This document shows, one piece after another, positions 1 through 11,715 of a DNA stretch of 64,000 nucleotides. Both the position numbers and the translations under genes were made by a program. Origin of the DNA: Stomorhina lunata. Its lineage: Eukaryota; Arthropoda; Insecta; Diptera; Rhiniidae. The notes below the pieces were generated by a model. That model was given only the letters and a program-made list of their open reading frames with translations, had not been told where the DNA came from and made no database searches. Location: NCBI GenBank assembly GCA_933228675.1, contig OW121740.1, forward strand, positions 5,092,001 to 5,156,000, read 5' to 3'. Every line of letters begins with the position of its first letter. The first letter of the stretch is position 1.

Positions 1-517
1 TAAGCCTTATATAAATACCAGCCATTATATAAAACTTCGTGATAATCGGTCAACATTTGGCTATAGTTCTTATGTAGTATATAAGATCTCCTTTTTATAT
101 CTACAATCACTGGAGGTGCATTCAGTATATTAACATTGCACCACGAAATAAGATCAATCAATTTTAAGTCCAGACTTTGTATACGGTAGATACATTCCTC
201 AAAAGAAAATATATGGGCCTGCCGTATTACTATCAACATGTTTATCCTAACTACATATTAAACGCAAGAAAAACCATTTTACAGCTTATGAATGTGAACT
301 ATATCCGGTTATGGGAAAGAATTTTATACAAAGTAAATACTAGAAAAACCACTTAAATACTTTGCAACCGAATTTATTCCAAATATTTTACCTACAATAC
401 CACATTTGGTCCACATTTTGAATTAGCTTCACCCTCGTAGTTATATAAGAAACGTAGGTTTCTAAATTTAACAAAACTTGATAATGGGCACAGACGAATA
501 TAATACTCTTACTTGTT
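1..517 (-). mobile_element. Dispersed fly repeat, family 2 (cut by window edge)
   Basis: Reverse-strand copy of the repeat at 38757-40525. Shared landmarks, read on the minus strand, are the terminus AACAAGTAAGAGTATTATAT near 517-495, the phrase ATAACTACGAGGGTG near 446-432 and the phrase GATAAACATGTTG near 250-236. The copies are clearly diverged, so this is an old insertion. It has no open frame. The left side runs off the window. Internal phrases such as CGGTCAACATTTGGCTATAG match the family-wide CGGTCCACATTTGACCATAG module found in the other short elements here. Confidence 0.75.
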
Positions 518-1616
518 ATTACAGATTTTATGCTTTTGTTTCCTTTTTGAAGAAAGTGGTTTTATTTTTAATGAAAAATTAATTTTGGAATGAAAAATTG
601 TGTCAACTTTTGAACAGTTAGTTTTTCCTACTGGGTATTAAGAAATTAAATACTCACAAATACATGCTACAGGGAATTTTTGTTATCGTAGTAGTTATTT
701 AAAAAATTCTTACCTTCTTACTCATGTGTTCTCTATTAGGGAACCCCTATATTTTTGTTGCTGCTACTGCTTCTAACTACAGATGCCTCTTAATCATTCA
801 GTTTTAAGATGTTATTATAGATATATTTTTCTTGTTTTTTTTTTTTTTTTTTTTTTTTATTGTATCTAATAATAAATACTACAACAAAGCAAAAACAAAA
901 GTAAATTTATTTCTACAACAACCTCATCTAAAGTTGATAATTTTTGATCATTATCATCATTACTAACATAAATGTTGCGTTTTACTTTATCTTTGTTTTT
1001 TGCTGCTGCTATTGCTTTTGGTTCTTTTTGGAGGCGTTTTAGTTGTTGGGCCATAATTGAATCTTATGTTGCTGCTAAGTGCGACATTAAAGTCAGTTAG
1101 TCAGTTGATAAAATATGTGAGCCTGTTAGCAGATGAACAAACTCACTCACAAGGATATAGACAGACAGACAGACAGTTCTGATAAATTTCTGCGACAGCA
1201 CCAAAATATGTATTTCTGAACTTATGATTTCACTTAAACTCCCACTGAATACAGTGGAGCTCATTTAACGCTCATGAGGTTAAAGTGAATTTATTAAAAA
1301 AGTTTATTTTATTTGACTTACAGCTTTATCTACTTTTAGCTAAAAGGCGTTAAGCTTGTGGCAGGGTTTTTTTATAAATATAAAAAATAAGTTTACTCTC
1401 ATATGTAGAAATGGGTTTGTTTTTCTATTTTTAAATTAAATTCCTGATTAGAAAATGTAAGGAAAGTCTTTGTTATTTTCAAAACAATTTAAGAAATTTG
1501 TTTAAAAAGGTGTAATGTTTAGGAAAAATACTTTTGCTTTTATTAAAATTGTTTTAAACTGAAAAGAGGTGTATTTATAGCAACTTCAAATATTTAAATA
1601 AATACAATATAAAAAA
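518..1616. other. Unique AT-rich spacer
   Basis: No gene or element is recognised. The stretch holds a T run of about 26 bases at 835-860 and a short (CAGA)n tract at 1159-1176. A 62-codon minus-strand frame at 866-1054 is rich in K, A and L from low-complexity DNA, and I do not call it a gene. The T run could be a relic retroposon tail on the minus strand, but nothing next to it resembles one. Confidence 0.6.
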
Positions 1617-2857
1617 TATAAATTTCGATTTTTATAGAAAAATTAGTCTAATTTTTATTTTTATAGAAAAATTTGTCAATTTTTTTTGTATAGAAAAATT
1701 TGTCAAATTTTCATTTTTATAGAAAAATTTGTCAATTTCTTTATAGAAAAATTTTTGCTTTTATAAAAAAATTTGTCAAATTTTGAATTTTATAGAAAAA
1801 TTAGTTAAATATTGATTTTAATAAAAAAAAAAAATTTGTCAAACTTTGATTTTTATAGAAAATTTAGTCAAATTTTCATTTTTATAGAAAAATTTGTAAA
1901 TATTTGATTTAAAGAAAAATTAGTCAAATTTTGATTTTTATAGAAAAATTTGTCAAATTTTTATTTTTATAGAAAAATTTTGATTTTTATAAAAAAATTT
2001 GTCAAATTTTGATTTTTATAAAAAAAAAAATTGTCAAATTTTGATGTTTATAGAAACATTAGTCAAATTTTGATTTTTATAGAAAAAATTTGTCAAATTT
2101 TGATTTTTATAAAAAAAACTTGTCAAATTTCGATTTTTATAGAAAATTTAATAAAATCTTAATTTTTATAGAAAAAATTGTCAAATTTTGATTTAAAGAA
2201 AAATTAGTCCAATAATGATTTTTATTGCAAAATTTGTCAAATTTGAATTTTTATAGAAAAATTTGTTAAATTTTGATTTAAAGAAAAATTAGTCAAATTT
2301 TGCTTTTTATAAAAAAATTTGACAAATTTTGATTTTTATAAAAAAAAAATTGTCAAATTTTGATTTATATAGAAAAATTAAGCAAATATTGATTGATTTT
2401 GATAAAAAAATTTGTCAAGTTATGATTTTTATAGTAAATTTAATCAAATTTTGATTTTTATAGAAAATTTAGTCAAATTTTAATTTTTATAGAAAAATTT
2501 GTCAAATATTAATTTATATAGAAATATTGGACAAATTTTGATTTTTATAGAAATATTTGTCAAATTTTGATTTTTATAGAAAAATTTGTCAAGTTTGTAT
2601 TTCTAGAGAAAAATTTGACAAATTTTTATTTAGATAGAAAAATTTGACAAATAAAAAATTTCGTAGAAAAATCGAACAAATTTTTATTTTCATAGAAAAA
2701 TTTGAGAAATTTTATTTCTATAAAAAATTTTTCAAATTTTTGTTTAAACTAACATTGATTTCTATGGAAAAATTTGCCAAATTTTTAATAATAATAAATT
2801 TTCAAATTTTGATTTCTTTAGAAAAATTTTGCAAAATTTGATTTTAATAAAAAATTG
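1617..2857 (+). repeat. Minisatellite array, type A (about 29-bp monomer)
   Basis: About 40 degenerate monomers. Each has TTTTTATAGAAAAATTTG followed by TCAAATTTTGA, with lengths varying by indels in the A and T runs. Relative to the TTTCTATAGAAA core of other arrays, type A keeps the right half (ATAGAAA) while the left half has become TTTTATA. Divergence between monomers is high, with many point changes and small deletions, so the array looks old. It yields only a spurious K/F-rich frame at 2644-2841. Confidence 0.9.
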
Positions 2858-4032
2858 TTGTTAGTAGTGATGTTCTTTCTAGCTGTAATCAACGCTTTGT
2901 ATTTTGATGGTTTGTAAAACATTATAATTCGCATTTACTGTGTTTTAAACTTGGGTGTAATGGTTTTAATGGTTTTACTTCCTGACGAAATTAAAATTAA
3001 AAAAAATCTGTCGTATTCAAAATTCAATATTTTGTTAACCAGCAATGGATGTTTACTTCACTTTATTTTCTCCATGAAAAACATCTAATTCCCACTGTTT
3101 TCGTCACTAAACAAATACTCTAATAATTTGCTTTAATTCTAAAAAACTTACAATATTAAACAAAAGAAGGACGCAAAAATAATGCCCTTTAATGAGATGT
3201 TATTAAAATGGGGCTACTGCTGCTGTTATTTGATGATAGTGATTATGGTGGCTATATTATAGGAAAAACCAAATATTCATTTCACTACAACTAAAGTAAA
3301 TGAAACACCAGATAGTGACTGGTAATATTTGATGATGATGATAATGTGGGCTACAATGACGTTGGTGGTAAAGCCAAGAGTATGATATGATGGTCTCTGG
3401 TCATAAAATTCATACATAATTTGGTACAAAATAAGCCTAAAGAAGAAAAAAAAAAATGAGCCAACCAAATAAATAAGGCAGTGTGAAAAGCTTACAGATT
3501 TATTGCTAATTTACTTAGCAGCCCATTACCAGCCATGACCATAACCATAACCAATGAATATCTAAATGAAGTAACGAATGTTGTAGCAGAAAGTAGAAGA
3601 TAACATTAAATTGTACTAAATGTAAAGTAAAAACAACCAAAATTAATGCTGCTTTCCACTAAATATGCTATAACTTTGTATATGTGGGGAAATATCCGCT
3701 ACTACTTACGTTCTACATTTCACTTCCATCATTCTGCATTAAATTTTAGCCTTTTATAAATGCCTTTGGTAAGTTTATTTTTTTTTCATTTATTCTTTTC
3801 TCTTTTAACAAAAATTATTTCTTAGAAAAAATTTTTTTTTTTAACCCAAACTTTGTCTTGAATATTTATCTTTTCACTGTCATCAATTTATCTACTGTTT
3901 GGTTTTTAGCTGTTTTCTGTCTTCTCTTATCATGCGATAAAAATGCTTACGGTCAAATGATGGAAAGTGTCGAAAGAGACCAATTTATTGAATTAACTAT
4001 AAGGGAATTTATAAGCATTTTCTTAAAGTAAA
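2858..4032. other. Spacer between the two type A arrays
   Basis: Mostly unique AT-rich sequence. It contains a GATGATGATGATAATG tract near 3330-3346, a short CCATGACCATAACCATAACC repeat at 3534-3553 and several A or T runs. A 63-codon minus-strand frame (3277-3468) shows no recognisable motif and is not called. I see no gene here. Confidence 0.6.
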
Positions 4033-5345
4033 CGATGACAATTTTTAAATTTATAGAAAAATCATCAAATTTTGATTTTTTTCGAAAAATTTGTCAGATT
4101 TTGATTTCATAGAGAAGTTTGTCAAATTTTGATTTTTATAGAAAAATTTGGCAAATTTTGATTTTTATAGAAAAATTTGGCAAATTTTGATTTTAATAGA
4201 AAAATTTGTCAAATTGTGATTTTAATAGAAAAATCTGTCAAATTGTGATTTTTATGGAAAAATTTGTCAAATTTTGTTTTTTTATAGAAAAATTGGTCAA
4301 ATTTTGATTTTTATAAAAAAATTTCACAAATTTTGATTTTTATAGAAAAATTTGACAAATTTTAATTTTAAAAGAAAAATTTGACAAATTTTAATTTTTA
4401 TAGAAAAATTTGACAAATTTTTATAAAAAATTGGAAATATTTATTGTTACACAAAAATTTGACATATTTTTATTTTTGTAAGAAAATTTTTAAAATTTTA
4501 GCCTTTTTTTAAAAAACGTCAAAATTTTTATAGAAAAGTTTGATAAATTTTGAATTTTATAGAAAAATTTATCAATTTTGCTTTATATAGAAATTTTTGC
4601 CAAATTTTGATTTTTATAGAAAAATTTGTCAAATTTTTATTTTTATAGAAAAATTTTTCAAATTTTTATTTTTGTAGAAAAATTTGTCAAATTTTGATTT
4701 TTATAGAAAAATTTGACAAATTTTTATTTGTATAAAAAAATTTGAAAATATTTATTATTATACAAAAATTTGACATATTTTTATCTTTGTAAGAAAACTT
4801 TTCAAATTTCAGTTTTTTTGTTTGAAAATGTCGTCAAATTTTGATTTTTTTTAAAAATATGTAGTCAGAATTTGATTTTTATAGAAAAATTTGTCAAATT
4901 TTGATTTTACTAGAAAAATTTGTCAAATTTGGAGTTTTATTGAAAAATTTGTTAAATTTTGATTTTTATGTAAAAATATGTGAAATTTTGATTTTTATAG
5001 AAAAATTTGTCAAATTTTGATTTTTATAGAATAATTTGTCAACTTTTGATTTTGATAGAAAAATTTGTCAAATTTTGACTTCTGTCAAAATCTTGACATT
5101 TATAACAAATCTTGTTAAATTTTTATTTTTATAGAAAAATTTGTCAAAATTTTGATTTTTTTTAAGAAAAGAAAAATTTTTGAAATTTTGATTTTGAGAG
5201 AAAAATTTGACAATCTTTGAATTTATAGAAAAATTTTGATTTTGTTTAAAAGATTTCAATAGAAAATAAAAAAATTGGAAAATTTTATTTTTATAGAAAA
5301 TTGGAAAAATTTTAATTTTATAAAAAAAATTAGACCATATCATAA
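4033..5345 (+). repeat. Minisatellite array, type A, second copy
   Basis: Same monomer and same orientation as 1617-2857 (TTTTTATAGAAAAATTTG plus TCAAATTTTGA), about 45 units, with increasing decay towards the right end from 4430 on. Sub-variants with GACAAATTTTTAT replacing TCAAATTTTGA are clustered near 4320-4440 and 4700-4790, which shows local homogenisation. The 94-codon minus-strand frame at 5068-5352 is only this repeat translated. Confidence 0.9.
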
Positions 5346-7007
5346 AAGCCACTCAAAGATTTTAAATATATAAATACTGGTAATTTTGAAGATTGTAAAT
5401 TTGTCTTGAGTATTAAAAAAAAATTTATTTTTACCAAAAAATATATTTTTTTACACAAATATTAAATTTTTACTTAAATTTTTGATTTTGGCACAAAAAT
5501 GTAATATCTACACAAAAACTTAATTGTTACGCAAACATTGGTTTCTTTAGATTTTACAAAATGTAAAGTAAATAAAGAAACCATTACACTTTGTAAGTTT
5601 ATGCATAAATTTCATTTTCTTTTCATTTGTTTTATTTGTGTGACAAACAATTTGTTCGCCAATGGAATTTTAATGAAGTGCCATTAATTGTCATCTTTTA
5701 CCTTATTTGTATACGCGTTTAAGACTGAAATGTTCTACAAAACCACAGATACATAAAAACCAAAAACCATTTTTTACATTAACATTTTTTCAGTAGTTGT
5801 TGCTACGTAATGCCACAAAATTTTGTTTTGGTAAAAATTGTTTTACGATTATGTTACATGAAAATTTTAAAGAAAAGAACTTCTGACATTTAAGACAATA
5901 CTCTAGTACTATCAACTTCTGTATGTAAAATGTTAACATTTCTACATTTCAACTACCTTTCCTACTTTACTCTTAATGAAATTATGGTAAAAATTCTCGA
6001 ATCATTAACATTTTTGGCAAATAAGAGGAGGGAAAAAACGAAAAAATTGGATAACAGGACAGAAGCAAAGTAATTGTCAATTTGGCCTAGTTTCAGAGAA
6101 GACAATAACATGGAAAACAAAATGGAACAATTGGAAAGCGTAATACAACCAGGAGACAATGAAATATTATTACACTTAGAAAAATGATCCTTAAATTTAC
6201 TTGTATTTTAAAGAATTTTCTTTAAATTCAAAGAATTCATAAAACGTATGTATGTTAGTATTTATTAATTCCTTTGATGACTTATCATTCCCTTTTCAAT
6301 TACAACCATCCATCCATACACTAATTCAGTCATTCATTCATTTATTCCCTCTGTTTATTTAAATCCATTTAGTTTTGTAAATGAAAAGTCTATTCGGGCA
6401 TATAAATACTCGTAATCTTATCTCAACTATTTATTGAATTCATTTCAATTTGACCGCGTTTAAGTTAATGCGTAAATACCAATACAAATGTCCTTTGTCA
6501 GCTGGACAAACATAATTATGGGGCTTATGATCAAAGTGATTATTTTAGATGCTATAATTTACTTACTTTAACTAAAGAGAATTTCAATTTATTTACAATC
6601 CATTTGGAAAATTTAATGCCGATTATTTTAGTTTATTATGTTAAGAACTGAAAGGAAGTAAAATTAAGTTGTTGTAGTTAAGGTTGTTGTTGTTGTTTTT
6701 GGCTTAGAAAGATTATTCAACTCAAATGCTAATACCAAAGAACCTAAGTCAACAAATAAAGTAAAATCTTTGAAATTACCTTTGATTTAAAATGATAAAA
6801 CAACAAAAGTCTTTGCAGATAAACAAATAAATATTTGTTGGAACTTTTTGATGTAAATTTTTTTGGGAAATATTTGAAAAATGTTTTAGGGAGAGAAATG
6901 TTAAACTAAAGAATAATAATTTCTTAGAGTTCGGTTCAAAAATGTAAGTTTATTGAATCGTAATTTATAATCTTATATCATTCTTAAGCATATGACAACA
7001 TTTCTTT
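5346..7007. other. Unique spacer with a few low-complexity tracts
   Basis: No gene or element is recognised. Features seen are a (GTT)n tract at about 6684-6699 and a TTTGTC/GACAAA inverted repeat around a CAGCTG E-box at 6494-6510. Parts such as 6440-6560 are less AT-rich and not repetitive, as expected for intergenic or intronic single-copy fly DNA. The minus-strand frame 5962-6159 (65 codons) has no recognisable domain. Confidence 0.55.
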
Positions 7008-8840
7008 AAATATAGCTTCCCATCAACCTTTCTATAAGAGTGTCTTCCTATCGTCAACTTTTCTAAAGCAATGTCTTCCTAACGTCAACCTTTTAATAGA
7101 AATGTCTTCCTAACGTCAACTTTTCTACAGAGATGTCTTCCTAACGTCAACTTTTCTATAGAAATGTCCTCCTAACGTCAACTTTTCTATAGAAATGTCT
7201 TCCTAATGTCAACTTTTCTATAGCAATGTCTTTCTAACGTCAACTTTTCAATTGAAATGTCTTGCTATCGTCAACTTTTCTATAGAAATGTCTTCCTGTC
7301 GTCAACTTTTCTACAGAAATTTCTTCCCTTCGTCAACTTTTCTATAGAAGTGTCTTCCTTTCGTAAACTTTTCTATAGAAATGTGTTACTATTGTGAACT
7401 ATTCTATGGAAATGTCTTCCCATTTTCAACTTTTCTATAGAAATGTCTTCCTATTTTCAACTTTTCTATAGAAATGTCTTCTTAACGTCAACTTTTCTTT
7501 AGAAATGTCTTCCTAACGTCAACTTTTCTATAGAAATATCTTCCTAACGTCAACTTTTCTATAGAAATGTCTTCTTAACGTCAACTCTTCTATAGTAATG
7601 TCTCCCTAACGTCAACTTTTCCATAGAAATGTCTTCCTAACGTCAACTTTTCTATAGAAATGTCTTCCTAACGTCAACTTTTCTATAGAAATGTCTTCCT
7701 AACGTCAACTTTTTTTTATAGAAATGTCTTCCTAACGTCAACTTTTCTATAGAAATGTCTCCCTAACGTCAACTTTTCTATAGAATTGTCTTCCTATCGT
7801 CGACTTTTCGATAGAAATGTCTTCCTATCGTCAACTTTTCTATAGAAATGTTTTCCTTACGTCAACTTTTCTATAGAAATGTCTTCCTAACGTCAACTTT
7901 TCTATAGAAATGTCTTCCTAATGTCAACTTTTCTATAGCAATGTCTTTCTAACGTCAACTTTTCAATAGAAATGTCTTGCTAACGTCAACTTTTCTATAG
8001 AAATGTCTTCCTGTCGTCAACTTTTCTATAGAAATTTCTTCCCTTCGTCAACTTTTCTATAGAAGTGTCTTCTTTTCGTAAACTTTTCTATAGAAATGTG
8101 TTACTATTGTGAACTATTCTATGGAAATGTCTTCCCATTTTCAACTTTTCTATAGAAATGTCTTCCTATTTTCAACTTTTCTATAGAAATGTCTTCTTAA
8201 CGTCAACTTTTCTATAGAAATGTCTTCCTAACGTCAACTTTTCTATATCTTCCTATCGTCAACTTTTCTATAGAAATGTTTTCCTTTCGTTAACTTTTCT
8301 ATAGAGATGTCTTTCTATCGTCAACTTTTCTATAGAGATGTCTTCCTATCGTCAACTTTTCTATAGAAATGTCTTCATATCGTCAACTTTTCTATAGAAA
8401 TGTCTTCGTATCGTCAACTTTTCTATAGAAATGTCTTCGTATCGTCAACTTTTCTATAGAAATGTCTTCGTATCGTCAACTTTTCTATAGAAATGTCTTC
8501 CTATCGTCAACTTTTCTATAGAAATGTCTTTCTATCGTCAACTTTTCTATATAAATGTATTCCAATCGTCAACTTTTCTATAGAAATATCTTCCTAACGT
8601 CAACTTTTCTATAGACGTATCTTCTTATCGTCAATTTTTCCATAGAAATGTCTTCCTATCGTCAAATTTTCTATAGAAATGTCTTCCTATCGTCAACTGT
8701 TCTCTATGTCTTCCTATCGTCAACTTTTCTATAGAAATGTCTTAATATTGTAAACTTTTTTATAGAAATGTCTTTCTATCGTCAACTTTTCTATAGAAAT
8801 GTCTTGATATTGTCAACTTTTTTATAGAAATGTCTTCCTA
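7008..8840 (+). repeat. Minisatellite array, type B (31-bp monomer) with higher-order repeat
   Basis: About 59 monomers of 31 bp: CTTTTCTATAGAAATG then TCTTCCTAACGTCAA. The left part favours CTAACGTCAA and the right part CTATCGTCAA, with a local run of CGTATCGTCAA units at 8400-8475. Marker mutations (TAGCAATG, GTGTTACTATTGTGAAC, TATGGAAATG) recur at a constant offset of 715 bp, showing a block duplication of about 23 monomers (7190-7545 matches 7905-8260). No coding potential. Confidence 0.93.
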
Positions 8841-10499
8841 TATTTTTTCTTACAATGTATTTTTTTAATGAGAAAGGATTCGCATAATGTTGGTTCATTG
8901 AAATTTTGTTTGTTTGTGTATATATGACTTAAAATGAACTTTAAACAAAACTGTCACTGAACCCTATCATCACGCTTAAAAATCCATACATTCGTACAAA
9001 TGATGACATTCACTTAAACAATAATACTCCACCAGCAGCTGTAGCAGCTTCATTATGTAGTGGCAAATGCGGCAACATCATCATCATACCATTTCACCTT
9101 AAAATTGTTTATTATCAGTTTTCCAATGTTTTTTGCTGTTGTATGGAACAACTCGTTGTTAAATTTTTTCCTGCAATGATTTTCATTGAATTTAATTGTT
9201 CCAAGTACATCCTTTCTCTTGTCATTTTGTCCGTCCGTCTAGCTGTCTGTCCTCACTTTCAGGGGTTCTGTTGCATGAATGTTTTTCTTTTGTTTTTATG
9301 AATGGTTATACATACTTATGTATGTATGTGTATGTGTGTGTTGGCATGTCCTTGTTCGGAGTTGTTAACATTGAAGATTTTGTATTTGTATGGATGTATT
9401 CGTAATTATGTCATAATATGGATGTGAGTGTGTAAGTATATGTGTGGCAGTATGGCTTTCATTTTGTCGCATTAAATGAATTTTATGAGGAAATTCGTTA
9501 AAATTTAATTTTCATTTCCATAAAAAAGACACCTCTTTGTTATTTCAGTCATTGTGGCGGTAACATAAGAACACTTATATTTTAAGATTCCCGCTATAAC
9601 CTTAAGTGTTTTATTACATGTAATGTTTTGCCATAAACTACAACCATTTAAAGAAAATAAAAATAATATGTACCTCAAATTTGTTTTTGTGGAAAATATA
9701 AAAAGAATAAATTAAACAAATTATATAACACTTATAATAAAAAATTTCCTCAAATGAAAGTGATGTAATAAATTATATTACCAGTGTTTTTGAAGAATGG
9801 AAAATTAACAAAAGAAAGTATTTTTATGCAATATTTAATTCTTAACAATAAAAAAGCTTTTTAGCTTAGCTCTCAACTCTTTTATTATATCATATTCCCA
9901 TTTGGCATATATTGTCTACCTACTCTTCCTCTGTCATCAGCACAATTTCCAGCTGAAAATTGTTAAACATTCCTTTTGATTGTCATGTATTTTGTCATCT
10001 TCAGTCATTCGCCTTGTGAAATTGTTGCCATTGTACCAGCAAATTCTGTTCGTCTTTGCACAAGGAATTAATTGTTTGTTTATAACAATAAAAGATAAGC
10101 AAAGATATTATTTAATTTAAAACTATTTTAAGTGATTAAGTGTATAAATTACTCGTTTCAAAGAAAAGCTTATCTTTCGGATTGAAGAACTCAACACAAA
10201 CGGATTTCAAAAGCAGCAGATAGAGATTTAAGTATAATTACAAAGAGCATTAACGATAATGCTAAAAGCAATATGAATTTTACGAATGACATAAATACAT
10301 AATTAAAATGTTGAAAAACTGCAGTTCAAGTAAAATTACGACGTCAGAAAGACCAAGTATTTAAGAAGGTAAAGCTTCAAATTATGCTACATGAATTTGT
10401 TAAAGTGTTCAATTTCTAAAGCGTGAATGTAAAACGAACGAAAAATATTCTTTTTAGTTGAAATTATTTTTTGTTATACAAAATTGTGAATATAAAAAA
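8841..10499. other. Unique spacer, partly less AT-rich
   Basis: No gene is recognised. A CAGCTG E-box lies at 9036-9041, followed by GGCAAATGCGGCAAC and a CATCATCAT tract. A TATG/TGTG-rich stretch runs at about 9300-9450. The 69-codon frame at 9196-9405 is largely a translation of that TG-rich DNA (YLCMYVYVCVG) and is not called as a gene. Confidence 0.55.
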
Positions 10500-11715
10500 A
10501 TTTTGTTGTAAATACTTTTCTACAGAAAATTATTCTTTAAAAAATTAATAATATAAAATTCCGTTATAAATATTTGTTTATAGAATTTTTTTTTTATAGA
10601 AACTTTTTTACTGAAATTTTTCGTTCTGCAAATTTTTCTATAGAAAATTTTTCTTAATAAAATTTTTTCGCTAACAAAAATTTCTTTGGACAATTTTTCA
10701 TTATAAATATTTTCTATAGAAATTTTTCTTCTTATAAAATTTTTTCTTTTAAAAAAAAAAAATCTATAGAAAAATTTTCGTTAATTAAATTTTTTTATAG
10801 AAAACTTTTTAAAAATAAATTTTTTGTTATAAATTTCTTTATAGAAAATCTTTTGTTATACAATTTTTTCTATAGGAATTTTTGGTTATCAAAACTTTTC
10901 TTTCTTTAAAGAAAATTTTTCGTTATAAAAAATTTTCTATAGAAAATTTTTCATTATAAAAAATTTTCTATAGAAAATTTTTCGTTATAAAAAATTTTCT
11001 ATAGAAAATTTTTCATTATAAAAAATTTTCTATAGAAAATTTTTCGTTATAAAAAATTTTCTATAGAAAATTTTTCGTTATAAAAAATTTTCTATAGAAA
11101 ATTTTTCGTTATAAAAAATTTTCTATAGAAAATTTTTCGTCATAAAAAATTTTCTATAAAAAATTTTTGGTTATAAAAAATTTTCTATAAAAAATTTTTG
11201 GTTATAAAAATTTATAGAAAACTTTTTGTTATAAAGGAAAAATTTTCTGTAGAAAATTTTTCGTTATAAAAATTTTGATATAGAAAATTTTTCGTTACAA
11301 AAATTTTCTTTACAAAATTATTTGTTATAAAAAGCTTTCTATAGAAAATTTTAAGCTATAAAAATTTATAGAATATTTTTCGTTATAAAAATTTATAGAA
11401 AATTTTTCGTTATAAAAATTTTTCGGGTTTAAAAATTTTTCTGTAGAAAATATTTTATTTTAAAAATTTTTTGCTACAAACATTTTTTATAGAAAATTTA
11501 TCGTTATAAAAATTTTTCTATAGAAAATTTTTCGTAATAAAAATTTTTCAATAGAAAAATTTTGCTAAGTTTTGTTTTATAAATTATTAAATTTTTCTAT
11601 AGAATTTTTTCTTATTCAAAATTAGCCAAAGAATTTTAATAAAAAAATTTTATATCTCTTAAGATTTTTTGGTTAAAATTTTTTCGGTAGAAAAATTTTT
11701 CATTACAAAAATAAA
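10500..11715. repeat. Minisatellite array, type C (31-bp, nearly self-complementary)
   Basis: About 38 monomers built around AAATTTTCTATAGAAAATTT, a perfect 20-bp palindrome, joined by a TTCGTTATAAA spacer. The middle (10910-11150) is highly homogeneous with eight or so near-identical units, while both flanks are decayed. Homogeneous centre with decayed edges is the usual pattern for arrays maintained by unequal exchange. Because the monomer is palindromic, either strand can fold into repeated hairpins. Confidence 0.92.
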
